Positions 5,581 to 12,375 are shown, numbered from the stretch's first letter. The stretch is 14,195 nucleotides of DNA from Nonlabens sp. (GCA_023301395.1 JALZUY010000080.1:1-14195), one strand, 5' to 3'. Notes: generated by a model from the sequence alone, not told the origin. A program made the numbers and translations.

Positions 5581-7926
5581 GTGAAAAAATTTCTCTTCAA
5601 ACATAAAATCAAACTAAGCATCACAGCTATTTTATTAGTATGGTATGCGCTGTGTTTACCTGACAAATTGTTTAGCGTTCCTTATTCTACGGTTATAGAA
5701 AGTAGCGATGGTCGTTTACTCGATGCACATATTGCCCGCGACGATCAGTGGCGGTTTCCCGCGGTAGATAGTGTTCCCTATAAATATAAAAAGTGCTTAC
5801 TGGAATATGAGGATGCGCACTTTTATTCCCATCCAGGTTTTAATCCAGTTTCTATAGGCAAGGCTTTAAAAGAAAATATAAGCGCTGGTAAAGTAGTACG
5901 CGGTGGAAGCACGATTACTCAACAAGTCATAAGGCTATCGAGAAAGAAAGATCGCAAATACTACGAGAAACTTATAGAATTGATATGGGCAACACGATTG
6001 GAAATACGACTTTCCAAAGAAGAAATTATGGAGCTCTATGCGTCACATGCGCCTTATGGTGGTAATGTGATAGGGCTTGATATGGCTTCTTGGCGCTATT
6101 TTGGAAGAAAGCCACACGAACTCAGTTGGGCCGAAAGTGCTACACTTGCTGTACTACCTAATGCACCAGGACTTATTTATCCTGGTAAACGAGAAAACCA
6201 ACTTAGAGAAAAACGAGATGCATTACTTCTTAAATTAAGGGAAGAAAAGGTTATTGATGCCATGGATTATGAACTCGCGATATCAGAGTCTGTTCCTACA
6301 CGCGATTTTAGAGTGCCACAACTGGCGCCTCATTTACTCAATAGGGCAAATAAAGAACACGGCACTAAAAAGATAAGGACTTCTATAAATTATGAGATGC
6401 AAGAAACGGTCAACCGTATCGTGCAAAATCATCATAATATCTTGAAACAAAACGGCATTAACAACCTCGCGATGCTGGTACTAGATATAGAAAACCAATC
6501 GGTATCTGCATATGTAGGAAATGCTCCTACCACTCGTGAACACCAGAAAGATGTGGACATCATTACCGCACCACGCAGTACTGGCAGTGTACTCAAGCCT
6601 TTTCTCTATGCCGCAATGCTCGATAATGGTGAGCTGCTACCACATAGTTTAATAAAAGATATTCCTACGGTGATTAATGGTTATAACACACAAAATTTTG
6701 ACAAGAGTTACAGTGGTGCTGTTCCTGCATCGCAGGCCTTATCACGTTCTCTAAATATTCCTGCGGTACGTATGTTGCGAGATTATGGTGTGACTCGATT
6801 CTATGATAAATTACAGAATTTAGAGCAATCACACATCAATCGTGGTGCGGGAACTTATGGACTTAGCCTTATTATAGGTGGTGGCGAAAGCAGCTTATGG
6901 GACATGAGCAACGCTTATCTTTCTATGGCGACTATTTTAAAAGACTACACAAAAACGAGCAGTGAATATGATCAAAACGTGATGAATGGACTGCATTATG
7001 TGGTTAATGATAGAGACGCTTTCGCGAAAGCAGAACCCAACTACTCTACAGATCCTAACATCTATGGTGCTGGAAGTATATACCACACCTTTGAAGCAAT
7101 GAAAAAAGTTAACAGACCTGAAGGGGAAGAAATCTGGCATTTTTTTAATCCTAACCACAACATGGCATGGAAAACAGGAACGAGCTACGGTAACAGAGAT
7201 GCCTGGGCCATAGGTGTCACGTCACGATACGTGATAGGTGTATGGACAGGAAATGCCGATGGTGAAGGTCGCGCCGAAATGACGGGAATCAATAGTGCCG
7301 CACCAGTGCTATTTGATTTATTCAACAGATTACCACAGCAAGACTGGTTTGCGCCACCATATGATGATATGGTAGAAATCGATATTTGTAAAAAATCTGG
7401 CTATCTCGCAAGTCCAGATTGTGAGACTGAGAAACAATGGATTCCTGCTGTGGGCGAGCGATATGATTCTTGCCCATATCATAAATTAATACAACTAGAT
7501 CCATCACAAACCTATCAAGTCATTGCAGACTGTGAACCTGTTTCTCAGATGGTATCTAAATCTTATTTTACCTTACCACCAGTAATGGCGTGGTATTATA
7601 GAAGGTCACATCCAGATTTTGAACCGCTTCCATCCTACCGTGCAGACTGTGAGCAACCGCAAGAAACGGTAATGACTTTCATAAGACCTAATACTGGAAC
7701 AGTCATCACACTTACTAAAAACATAGAAGGAAAAACCAATGAAACCGTTTTTGAACTGGCTCACAAGATCACTAACACTACGGTTTACTGGTATCTAGAT
7801 GAAGACTATATTACAAGTACTAAAGAATTCCACGAAATTGCGTTGAGCGCTGATCCTGGCAAGCATAAAATCATTGCGGTAGATGAGAACGGAAATGATG
7901 TGACGTTGCGATTAGTGTTTAAGTAA
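5581..7926 (+). CDS. pbpC: Penicillin-binding protein 1C (bifunctional glycosyltransferase/transpeptidase)
   Basis: The product has 781 residues: a short cytoplasmic tail, one membrane anchor (about 11-27) and periplasmic domains. The glycosyltransferase (GT51) domain shows EDAHFYSHPGF with catalytic E77, then RGGSTITQQ (107-115). The transpeptidase domain shows the Ser nucleophile S336 with K339 (GSVLKP), the SLN motif (390-392) and KTGTS (531-535). The last ~85 residues match the BiPBP_C domain expected in PBP1C rather than PBP1A/1B. It polymerises and may cross-link peptidoglycan. Start: GTG at 5581 is the only sensible start, because an in-frame TAG lies 9 bases upstream; no Shine-Dalgarno sequence is seen. 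In many bacteria pbpC follows an alpha-2-macroglobulin gene; here the upstream DNA is a repeat-rich spacer. The palindrome at 7018-7031 encodes AFAKA (480-484) in a loop between the SLN and KTG motifs. Confidence 0.95.
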   Translation: MKKFLFKHKIKLSITAILLVWYALCLPDKLFSVPYSTVIESSDGRLLDAHIARDDQWRFPAVDSVPYKYKKCLLEYEDAHFYSHPGFNPVSIGKALKENISAGKVVRGGSTITQQVIRLSRKKDRKYYEKLIELIWATRLEIRLSKEEIMELYASHAPYGGNVIGLDMASWRYFGRKPHELSWAESATLAVLPNAPGLIYPGKRENQLREKRDALLLKLREEKVIDAMDYELAISESVPTRDFRVPQLAPHLLNRANKEHGTKKIRTSINYEMQETVNRIVQNHHNILKQNGINNLAMLVLDIENQSVSAYVGNAPTTREHQKDVDIITAPRSTGSVLKPFLYAAMLDNGELLPHSLIKDIPTVINGYNTQNFDKSYSGAVPASQALSRSLNIPAVRMLRDYGVTRFYDKLQNLEQSHINRGAGTYGLSLIIGGGESSLWDMSNAYLSMATILKDYTKTSSEYDQNVMNGLHYVVNDRDAFAKAEPNYSTDPNIYGAGSIYHTFEAMKKVNRPEGEEIWHFFNPNHNMAWKTGTSYGNRDAWAIGVTSRYVIGVWTGNADGEGRAEMTGINSAAPVLFDLFNRLPQQDWFAPPYDDMVEIDICKKSGYLASPDCETEKQWIPAVGERYDSCPYHKLIQLDPSQTYQVIADCEPVSQMVSKSYFTLPPVMAWYYRRSHPDFEPLPSYRADCEQPQETVMTFIRPNTGTVITLTKNIEGKTNETVFELAHKITNTTVYWYLDEDYITSTKEFHEIALSADPGKHKIIAVDENGNDVTLRLVFK
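7018..7031. repeat. Intragenic palindrome GCTTTCGCGAAAGC, copy 2
   Basis: A perfect 14-bp palindrome inside pbpC, read as gct-ttc-gcg-aaa-gca, giving AFAKA. It shares 13 consecutive bases with copy 1 and uses the same reading frame. Confidence 0.85.
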
Positions 7927-7947
7927 AGTCTTAATAATTAAAAACTC

Positions 7948-7978
7948 TAAACGCTTATGAAAAGAGTACAAGCGTTTA
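7948..7978 (+). terminator. Hairpin after pbpC
   Basis: TAAACGCTT (7948-7956) and AAGCGTTTA (7970-7978) are perfect 9-bp arms around a 13-base loop, 22 bases after the stop codon. An alternative stem, ACTCT (7944-7948) with AGAGT (7963-7967), overlaps it and cannot form at the same time. There is no T-run, so it may be a weak terminator, a 3'-end stabiliser or a switchable structure. Confidence 0.4.
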
Positions 7979-8005
7979 TGAAATTATGATTGTTGGCTCA
8001 ACCAT

Positions 8006-8020
8006 TAAACTCTAAGTTTA
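8006..8020. promoter_or_regulatory. Short palindrome upstream of the outer-membrane protein gene
   Basis: TAAACT and AGTTTA are inverted arms with a 3-base centre, 30 bases before the ATG at 8051. Its size and position would suit an operator, but in AT-rich DNA it may be chance. An imperfect promoter box, TAAATTTA (8028-8035), follows. Confidence 0.25.
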
Positions 8021-8050
8021 TGCCTCATAAATTTAATCTGAGTATTCATT

Positions 8051-9325
8051 ATGCCAAAATTTAATTTCTTAGTTTCACTTTTTCTTTTATCAAATTGTGT
8101 TTTATTATCCGCTCAAGAATCGACTACTAATTGGTATCAAAATCTCCATATTAAAGTAGGTTATGCTGATAATTTCAGTTACTCCTCAGATTTAAATGTG
8201 ACAGGTTACGATACTTATGTACCAACTAAAGCAACTTTCAGATTAGGATTAGGTTATGACTTCTCACTAAATGAGAAATGGACCTTATCACCTAGTGCCG
8301 AAATCGACTGGATTAGATTGCTAGATGAAACTATCATAACTCCAGAGAGTGGATTTAATAGGTTCTTTAATTCTAGAACTTCATCTGGATCTGAATTAAA
8401 TATTATATTATCAGCTCCATTTGAATACAACCTATTAGGGAATGATAAAAATAACCTTGGCATAGCAATAGCGCCTCAAATCAATTTTAGATCTTTCAAT
8501 GATGTAGGATTAGGATTTTCTGGAATTGGAATGAATGGTAATATTATACGTTATGAATATACAGAACGTAATAGAATCTTTAGACCATCCTTATTACTTG
8601 GACTAAATTATAATTTTAAATTAGGAGCGCTTCCCTTAAGAGCTCAAGTTTTTTATAGTCATTCATTTACACCACAATATTATGGAGAGTTCACCTATAC
8701 AAATGACTTTAATGGAGAATCACAAACTGGTAAATACGAATTTGATGGACATCAAGCTGGAGTTTCTGTTGCTATTTTTCCTTTTGGAAATGGAAATTCC
8801 GATAAAAAAGAAAAGAAAGAGAAAGTAGTTAAAGAAAAAAAGGAACGTAATAAGAATATAGGCAGTAGTAGATTTGGTTACAAAATGGGTGTTAATTTCT
8901 CTGATATCACGGCTATAGATTCAAATACTGGTGGCTTAAGCGGCTTTGTAGGAACGGAGCTTTATGGTGGATTATTCATTGATACCAGAATAAGTGATAA
9001 CTGGAATCTTCAAAATGAACTAACCTATTCATTTACAGACGAGAATTTATTCTTAGAGATTCCTATTTTATTTAAGCGTAAAATAGGTGATAATTTATGG
9101 GCTTTTGTAGGTCCTAAAGCTCAAATAGTAACCAATGAAAATGAAGAAATTGATCGTAATTTTGGCGCAGGATTAGACTTTGGCTTTCAATATGACTTAC
9201 CTAAAGATTTTTTTATTGAAGCTCGATATGGAATTGGATTATCTAGGCAAATAAATGATTTTCAACTGGGCTTTGAAGGTGGGAAACGTAATGTATTGCG
9301 TGTAGGATTTGGAATCAAGTTTTAA
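8051..9325 (+). CDS. Outer-membrane beta-barrel protein with two barrel-like domains
   Basis: This 424-residue exported protein has a signal peptide (about 1-22, hydrophobic core FLVSLFLLSNCVLL, probable cleavage near SAQ/E). Residues 25-245 are a run of alternating strands with aromatic girdle residues, ending GVSVAIFPF like the last strand of a barrel. Then comes a highly charged Lys/Glu linker (251-268, DKKEKKEKVVKEKKERNK). Residues 272-424 form a second set of strands resembling the PorT-like outer-membrane barrel family (FGYKMGVNFSDI... GFQYDLPKDFFIEARYGIGL), ending GFGIKF with the C-terminal Phe typical of outer-membrane proteins. I cannot name the gene. It may be a structural or assembly protein, or a fusion of two barrels. 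The stop codon abuts, with no spacer, the stop of the convergent CYTH gene. Confidence 0.82.
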   Translation: MPKFNFLVSLFLLSNCVLLSAQESTTNWYQNLHIKVGYADNFSYSSDLNVTGYDTYVPTKATFRLGLGYDFSLNEKWTLSPSAEIDWIRLLDETIITPESGFNRFFNSRTSSGSELNIILSAPFEYNLLGNDKNNLGIAIAPQINFRSFNDVGLGFSGIGMNGNIIRYEYTERNRIFRPSLLLGLNYNFKLGALPLRAQVFYSHSFTPQYYGEFTYTNDFNGESQTGKYEFDGHQAGVSVAIFPFGNGNSDKKEKKEKVVKEKKERNKNIGSSRFGYKMGVNFSDITAIDSNTGGLSGFVGTELYGGLFIDTRISDNWNLQNELTYSFTDENLFLEIPILFKRKIGDNLWAFVGPKAQIVTNENEEIDRNFGAGLDFGFQYDLPKDFFIEARYGIGLSRQINDFQLGFEGGKRNVLRVGFGIKF

Positions 9326-9790
9326 TTACCACTCACTAAAAGGTTTATCACTTAAATAAGAATTGTAATAACGCTTATCGCCAGTAACTTCTTGATCGAT
9401 CCAGTTGGGTAAAGTGAAAAATTGTTCTTCGGTTTCTAGTTCGATTTCGGCAACTACTAGGTTATTATTTGTGCCGTGAAATACGTCTATTTCCCAAGTG
9501 TGATTTTCTACAGGGATTTCATATCTCGTTTTATCGATCACACTAGGTAATGCAAGTTCCAGTAATTCCTCAGCCTCTACAATGGTGATTTCTTTTTCCC
9601 ATTCATATCTAGTAAGACCGCTGTCTGTAGATAATCCTTTTATAGTAACAAATCCTTGAGCACCTTTTATGCGCACTCTAACCGTGCGTGCTGGATCTGT
9701 AGATAGATATCCTTGCGTGATGCGTTTTCCTTTTAGGTCTTTTAAAAAGTCGGTGTTTTTTACAAGGTATTTACGTTCTATTTCTAGCAT
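9326..9790 (-). CDS. CYTH-domain protein (tripolyphosphatase-like)
   Basis: The product is 154 residues, a full single CYTH domain. The signature ExExK is E3-I-E5-R-K7. Other residues expected in the triphosphate tunnel are present: R38 and R40 (VRVRIKG), K51 (TIKG), E63 and E65 (RYEWEKE), K87 and R89, D102 (EIDVF), E115 and E117 (AEIELE). Stand-alone bacterial CYTH proteins of this size usually hydrolyse inorganic tripolyphosphate or other triphosphates with a divalent metal; adenylate cyclase and thiamine triphosphatase are family alternatives. Specificity cannot be read from sequence. The conserved motif at residue 3 fixes the ATG at 9790. It converges on the outer-membrane protein gene with adjacent stop codons, so the two transcripts probably overlap. 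Confidence 0.92.
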   Translation of the reverse strand: MLEIERKYLVKNTDFLKDLKGKRITQGYLSTDPARTVRVRIKGAQGFVTIKGLSTDSGLTRYEWEKEITIVEAEELLELALPSVIDKTRYEIPVENHTWEIDVFHGTNNNLVVAEIELETEEQFFTLPNWIDQEVTGDKRYYNSYLSDKPFSEW

Positions 9791-9830
9791 GGAGGAATTA
9801 CTTTTAATAACATTTGGGCTGTAGTGTCAG

Positions 9831-9849
9831 TTCCGCATCAAGTGCGGAA
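9831..9849. repeat. Perfect 7-bp-stem hairpin, likely dispersed repeat
   Basis: TTCCGCA (9831-9837), TCAAG and TGCGGAA (9843-9849) form a GC-rich hairpin between the CYTH gene and its likely promoter box, so it would lie in the 5' leader of that message. 'TTCCGCACTTGATGCGGAA' is a sequence I recall seeing repeatedly between genes in Bacteroidota; that recollection needs a genome count. Confidence 0.5.
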
Positions 9850-9858
9850 AGTCAGTTT

Positions 9859-9866
9859 CAAAACTA
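9859..9866 (-). promoter_or_regulatory. Possible promoter box for the CYTH gene
   Basis: The minus strand reads TAGTTTTG, a perfect TAnnTTTG box, 68 bases from the ATG. I see no TTG at the right distance upstream, so only half of the promoter is supported. Transcription from here would carry the 9831-9849 hairpin in the leader. Confidence 0.4.
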
Positions 9867-9942
9867 ATCTATTTTTAAATACGTCTATGCGATGAGCATA
9901 AGCAAAGAAGCAATCTGTTGTTTTACAAACAAACCGGACTTA

Positions 9943-9990
9943 GAGAACCTCAGTCCTCGCATTTTATTCATAACGAGCATTGAGGCTCTC
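9943..9990. repeat. Long imperfect hairpin in the 9791-10027 spacer
   Basis: Positions 9943-9959 and 9974-9990 are complementary at 14 of 17 positions, plus one G-T wobble, around a 14-base loop. A second pairing, CGCATTT (9958-9964 region) with AAATGCG just after 9990, overlaps and would compete with it. The 237-base spacer (9791-10027) otherwise holds the 9831-9849 hairpin and a possible REP fragment (9901-9916), and no gene that I can support. The hairpin lies after the end of the minus-strand SDR gene at 10028, so it could serve as its 3' structure. Confidence 0.5.
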
Positions 9991-10027
9991 GAAATGCGGA
10001 ATAGATAATTGAAAACTAACTCTTCGT

Positions 10028-10693
10028 TTATAAACTAGCAATTTCAATCAACTCATCACTTTCAATTCTTGATTTCTTATGACCGTTTAGCGCCACATAA
10101 ATCATTGATTGCGCAATGATTTCTGGTTCTATAGTTCGATACTTTTTAAGGAAACTTATGAGTAAAGGATCAATGAGTTTTTGGAATTTCTTCCAAGCAC
10201 TTTCAAATTTGCGTTGTTCTTCTCGCTCACCACCTATAAGAGCTGGTTGGACAAAATAAGCCTCTTCAAAACCTAACTTTTCTATATCACGCTCCATCTC
10301 ACCTTTTCCTTTATTGTACATAAATCGACTGCCGGGATCTGCTCCTAGAGCCGAAATCACAATTACTTTCTTGACTCCATTACTTAAAGCAACCTCTGCA
10401 GCTTGCAACGGTAAATCGTGTTCAACTCTATAATACTCGTCTTTATTGGGTGTTTTATCTCGTGTGGTTCCTGTACAAATGTATAAATGATCCACTTTTA
10501 AAAATTCCTTATAAGTAGCAGAATCAAATAAGTCCGCTATATGAGATTCGTGTTTGCGATGACTGAGTTTATTGCGCTTCCGCGAAAGCGTAACTACACG
10601 ATCATACTGCTCATTTTCAAAAAGCAATCCTACCAGCTTACTTCCTGTAAGTCCTGTGGCACCAATAATAGCAGCTGAGTATTTCATTAACAT
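10028..10693 (-). CDS. Atypical short-chain dehydrogenase (NAD(P)H-binding, TIP30/HTATIP2-like)
   Basis: The product is 221 residues with a complete Rossmann fold. The nucleotide loop is GATGLTG (11-17); a basic patch, LSRKRNK (36-42), follows at the end of the second strand, suggesting NADP rather than NAD; CTGTTRDK (73-80) and VIVISALGAD (110-119) follow. S114 and the pair Y126/K130 (YNKGK) match the SDR catalytic set. Bacterial relatives are annotated as NAD(P)H-binding or oxidoreductase proteins like mammalian HTATIP2; the substrate is unknown. ATG 10693 (MLMKY) or ATG 10687 (MKYS) may be the true start. The basic patch is encoded by a one-mismatch copy of the genomic palindrome (10575-10590), in a different reading frame from the other two copies. 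It is divergent from dinB with only 32 bases between the start codons. Confidence 0.88.
   Translation of the reverse strand: MLMKYSAAIIGATGLTGSKLVGLLFENEQYDRVVTLSRKRNKLSHRKHESHIADLFDSATYKEFLKVDHLYICTGTTRDKTPNKDEYYRVEHDLPLQAAEVALSNGVKKVIVISALGADPGSRFMYNKGKGEMERDIEKLGFEEAYFVQPALIGGEREEQRKFESAWKKFQKLIDPLLISFLKKYRTIEPEIIAQSMIYVALNGHKKSRIESDELIEIASL
10575..10590. repeat. Intragenic palindrome, diverged copy 3
   Basis: CGCTTCCGCGAAAGCG is the extended 16-bp palindrome CGCTTTCGCGAAAGCG with one substitution. On the minus strand it is read acg-ctt-tcg-cgg-aag-cgc, giving TLSRKR, so its frame differs from the AFAKA copies. Confidence 0.7.
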
Positions 10694-10713
10694 AATTGTG
10701 AACTTAAAGGTAG

Positions 10714-10721
10714 TAATTTTG
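10714..10721 (+). promoter_or_regulatory. Promoter box of dinB, set against the start codon
   Basis: TAATTTTG is a perfect TAnnTTTG box ending 4 bases before the dinB ATG. TTG at 10696-10698 is a possible -33 element, but the 15-base gap is shorter than usual. Transcription would be expected to start at or next to the ATG, giving a leaderless message. A weaker minus-strand box, TACCTTTA (10705-10712), for the SDR gene lies one base away, so the two promoters would compete. Confidence 0.5.
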
Positions 10722-10725
10722 CTTT

Positions 10726-11811
10726 ATGCACGAACTGGAAGATCGTAAAATTATACACGTAGATATGGACGCATTTTATGCGAGCGTAGAACAACGTGAT
10801 TTTCCAGAATTAAAAGGGAAACCTATTGCAGTAGGTGGCGGCAATGATCGTGGCGTGGTCGCAGCTGCAAGTTATGAAGCGCGCAAGTATGGTGTGCGCA
10901 GTGCTATGCCTAGTGTTACCGCCAAAAGATTGTGCCCAGATATTATTTTTGTGAAACACAGATTTGATAAATACCGAGAGGTATCTAATCAAATAAGAGA
11001 AATATTTTTAGACTATACAGATCTTGTAGAACCATTATCACTCGATGAGGCTTACCTAGATGTGACTGAGAATAAACTTAATTATCCCAGCGCGACCGTC
11101 ATTGCTTATGACATAAGAAGGCGTATTTATGAGAAAACAGGATTAACCGCTAGTGCTGGAATTTCTATTAATAAATTTGTTGCCAAAATTGCAAGTGATT
11201 ATAATAAACCTAATGGTCAGAAAACGATCCTACCACAAGAGGTTTTAACCTTTTTAGAAGAGTTAGACATTAGAAAATTTCACGGAATAGGGAAAGTCAC
11301 TGCAGAGAAGATGTACCTGCACGGTATTTTTACGGGTGCACAGTTAAAGAATCAAAGCCTAGAGTTCCTAAAAGAATATTTTGGTAAAAGTGGCGCTCAC
11401 TATTATAACATTGTGCGAGGTATTCATAAAAATCCTGTGAAACCTGATCGTATAAGAAAATCACTAGGTGCTGAACGCACTTTTTCTGAAAACATCTCAA
11501 GTGAGATATTTATGAAAGAACGCCTCATTCAAATTGCTGAAGAAATAGAAAAACGACTTTTAAAAAATGACGTTGCCGGAAAAACAGTGACCTTAAAAAT
11601 TAAATACAGTGATTTTAAAACACAAACACGTAGTAAAACCTTACCACATTTTATAAGAAACAAAGATTTAATCCTTCAAACTGCCGTAGAATTAATGGAG
11701 CAAGAAGGTTTCCGTGAAAGTGTGCGATTGCTTGGTATCACTCTATCTAACTTAAATACTGAGATAGAAGAAAAAGATTTTGTTGAAGTTCAACTTAAAT
11801 TTTCGTTCTAA
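10726..11811 (+). CDS. dinB: DNA polymerase IV (Y-family translesion polymerase)
   Basis: The product is 361 residues, the usual length. The catalytic metal ligands are D13 (HVDMDAFYASVE) and D107/E108 (SLDEAYLDV); Y18 sits at the steric-gate position that excludes ribonucleotides. SYEARKYGVRSAMP (49-62) belongs to the fingers, and GISINKFVAKIASDYNKPNG (145-164) to the palm. A helix-hairpin-helix thumb (about 190-210, FHGIGKVTAEKM) and the little-finger domain (about 245-350) complete the enzyme. The protein ends QLKFSF (356-361), which fits a beta-clamp-binding peptide like the terminal QLVLGL of the E. coli enzyme. It copies past DNA lesions in the cytosol with low fidelity. No LexA-type operator is evident. 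The conserved N-terminus supports ATG 10726, although the promoter box leaves almost no leader. Confidence 0.97.
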   Translation: MHELEDRKIIHVDMDAFYASVEQRDFPELKGKPIAVGGGNDRGVVAAASYEARKYGVRSAMPSVTAKRLCPDIIFVKHRFDKYREVSNQIREIFLDYTDLVEPLSLDEAYLDVTENKLNYPSATVIAYDIRRRIYEKTGLTASAGISINKFVAKIASDYNKPNGQKTILPQEVLTFLEELDIRKFHGIGKVTAEKMYLHGIFTGAQLKNQSLEFLKEYFGKSGAHYYNIVRGIHKNPVKPDRIRKSLGAERTFSENISSEIFMKERLIQIAEEIEKRLLKNDVAGKTVTLKIKYSDFKTQTRSKTLPHFIRNKDLILQTAVELMEQEGFRESVRLLGITLSNLNTEIEEKDFVEVQLKFSF

Positions 11812-11842
11812 AAGTTTAACGTGTCACCGTAGGAATAAACTT
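11812..11842 (+). terminator. Hairpin directly after dinB
   Basis: AAGTTTA (11812-11818) begins on the base after the dinB stop and pairs perfectly with TAAACTT (11836-11842) across a 17-base loop that can form a small inner ACG/CGT pairing. It is followed by AT-rich DNA with a T5 run at 11856-11860, which is part of the next promoter box. It is a weak candidate terminator. Confidence 0.35.
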
Positions 11843-11853
11843 AATAATTAAAT

Positions 11854-11861
11854 TATTTTTG
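11854..11861 (+). promoter_or_regulatory. Promoter box of the PAS-protein gene
   Basis: TATTTTTG is a perfect TAnnTTTG box with only 7 bases before the ATG at 11869. No TTG is seen at the expected -33 distance. If used, the leader would be about 2-3 bases long. Confidence 0.45.
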
Positions 11862-11868
11862 TTTCAAT

Positions 11869-12375
11869 ATGATTTTAGAAAACTCCCAATACGCTACTAT
11901 TAATTGTCAAATTAAATCTTTACCCATGTTGCCATGGAATTTGATAAGTAGATTGTTATCTAATCTAGATGAAGATTTTTTTGAACACCTAGAAATTCTT
12001 GCTGAGGAGAATGACTGGCACTTCACTTACTTTGTAGATAGCTTTTCTCATTATAAAAACTACAGTACAGTAGTAACTGATAAGGATTTAAATATCCAAT
12101 GTTGTACCGAGAACATTATAAAAATGACTGGTTATGAAAGTTTTGAACTTATAGGTCATCAACCTAATATTTTACAAGGAGAAAAAACAGACCTGAGCGC
12201 TAGAGCTGTAATAAAAAAGGCAATCCAAGAAGAATTGCCTTTTACTGCTAGACTCGTTAATTACCGTAAAAACGGTGAGCCTTATGGTTGTGAAATTAAC
12301 GGATTTCCTATTTTTAATGGGAAATCAGAATTATCTCATTTTATTGCTTTTGAGACTGAGTATTATTCTATTTAA
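11869..12375 (+). CDS. Stand-alone PAS protein, LOV-like but lacking the photoactive Cys
   Basis: The product is 168 residues with no output domain. Residues 1-60 form a helical N-terminal region (PWNLISRLLSNLDEDFFEHL). Residues 65-165 are a single PAS domain: TDKDLNIQCCTENIIKMTGY, then ELIGHQPNILQGEKTD, then VNYRKNGEPYGCEINGFPIF and HFIAFE. The pattern from ILQGxxTD through NYRKNG is that of LOV photoreceptors. However, the segment corresponding to GxNCRFLQ reads GHQPNILQ (96-103), with Pro99 at the place of the flavin-linking Cys, so a normal LOV photocycle is impossible. I recall similar short PAS proteins in other Flavobacteria, so it is probably a real small family. It could sense a ligand or redox state through flavin or haem, or act through a partner. 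It lies 57 bases after dinB, with its own promoter box, and its stop codon abuts that of pyk. Confidence 0.85.
   Translation: MILENSQYATINCQIKSLPMLPWNLISRLLSNLDEDFFEHLEILAEENDWHFTYFVDSFSHYKNYSTVVTDKDLNIQCCTENIIKMTGYESFELIGHQPNILQGEKTDLSARAVIKKAIQEELPFTARLVNYRKNGEPYGCEINGFPIFNGKSELSHFIAFETEYYSI

Noticed and set aside
6937..7507. Antisense reading frames of 60-75 codons inside pbpC (and similar ones in dinB, pyk and the YeeZ-like gene).
   Set aside because: They lie wholly within well-identified genes on the other strand and have no recognisable domain.
9791..9795. GGAGG on the plus strand as a Shine-Dalgarno sequence.
   Set aside because: No plus-strand start codon or gene follows; it merely lies upstream of the minus-strand CYTH start.
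3431..10590. Near-equal spacing (about 3.59 and 3.56 kb) of the three palindrome copies.
   Set aside because: Three points cannot show periodicity, and the next expected position (about 14.14 kb) has no copy.
10694..10725. A LexA-type SOS operator for dinB.
   Set aside because: No fitting inverted repeat is visible in the 32-base region.
11709..11722. TTTCCGTGAAAGTG in dinB as a fourth, degenerate palindrome copy.
   Set aside because: Only about 10 of 14 bases match, and it falls at a naturally conserved part of the polymerase (before VRLLG).
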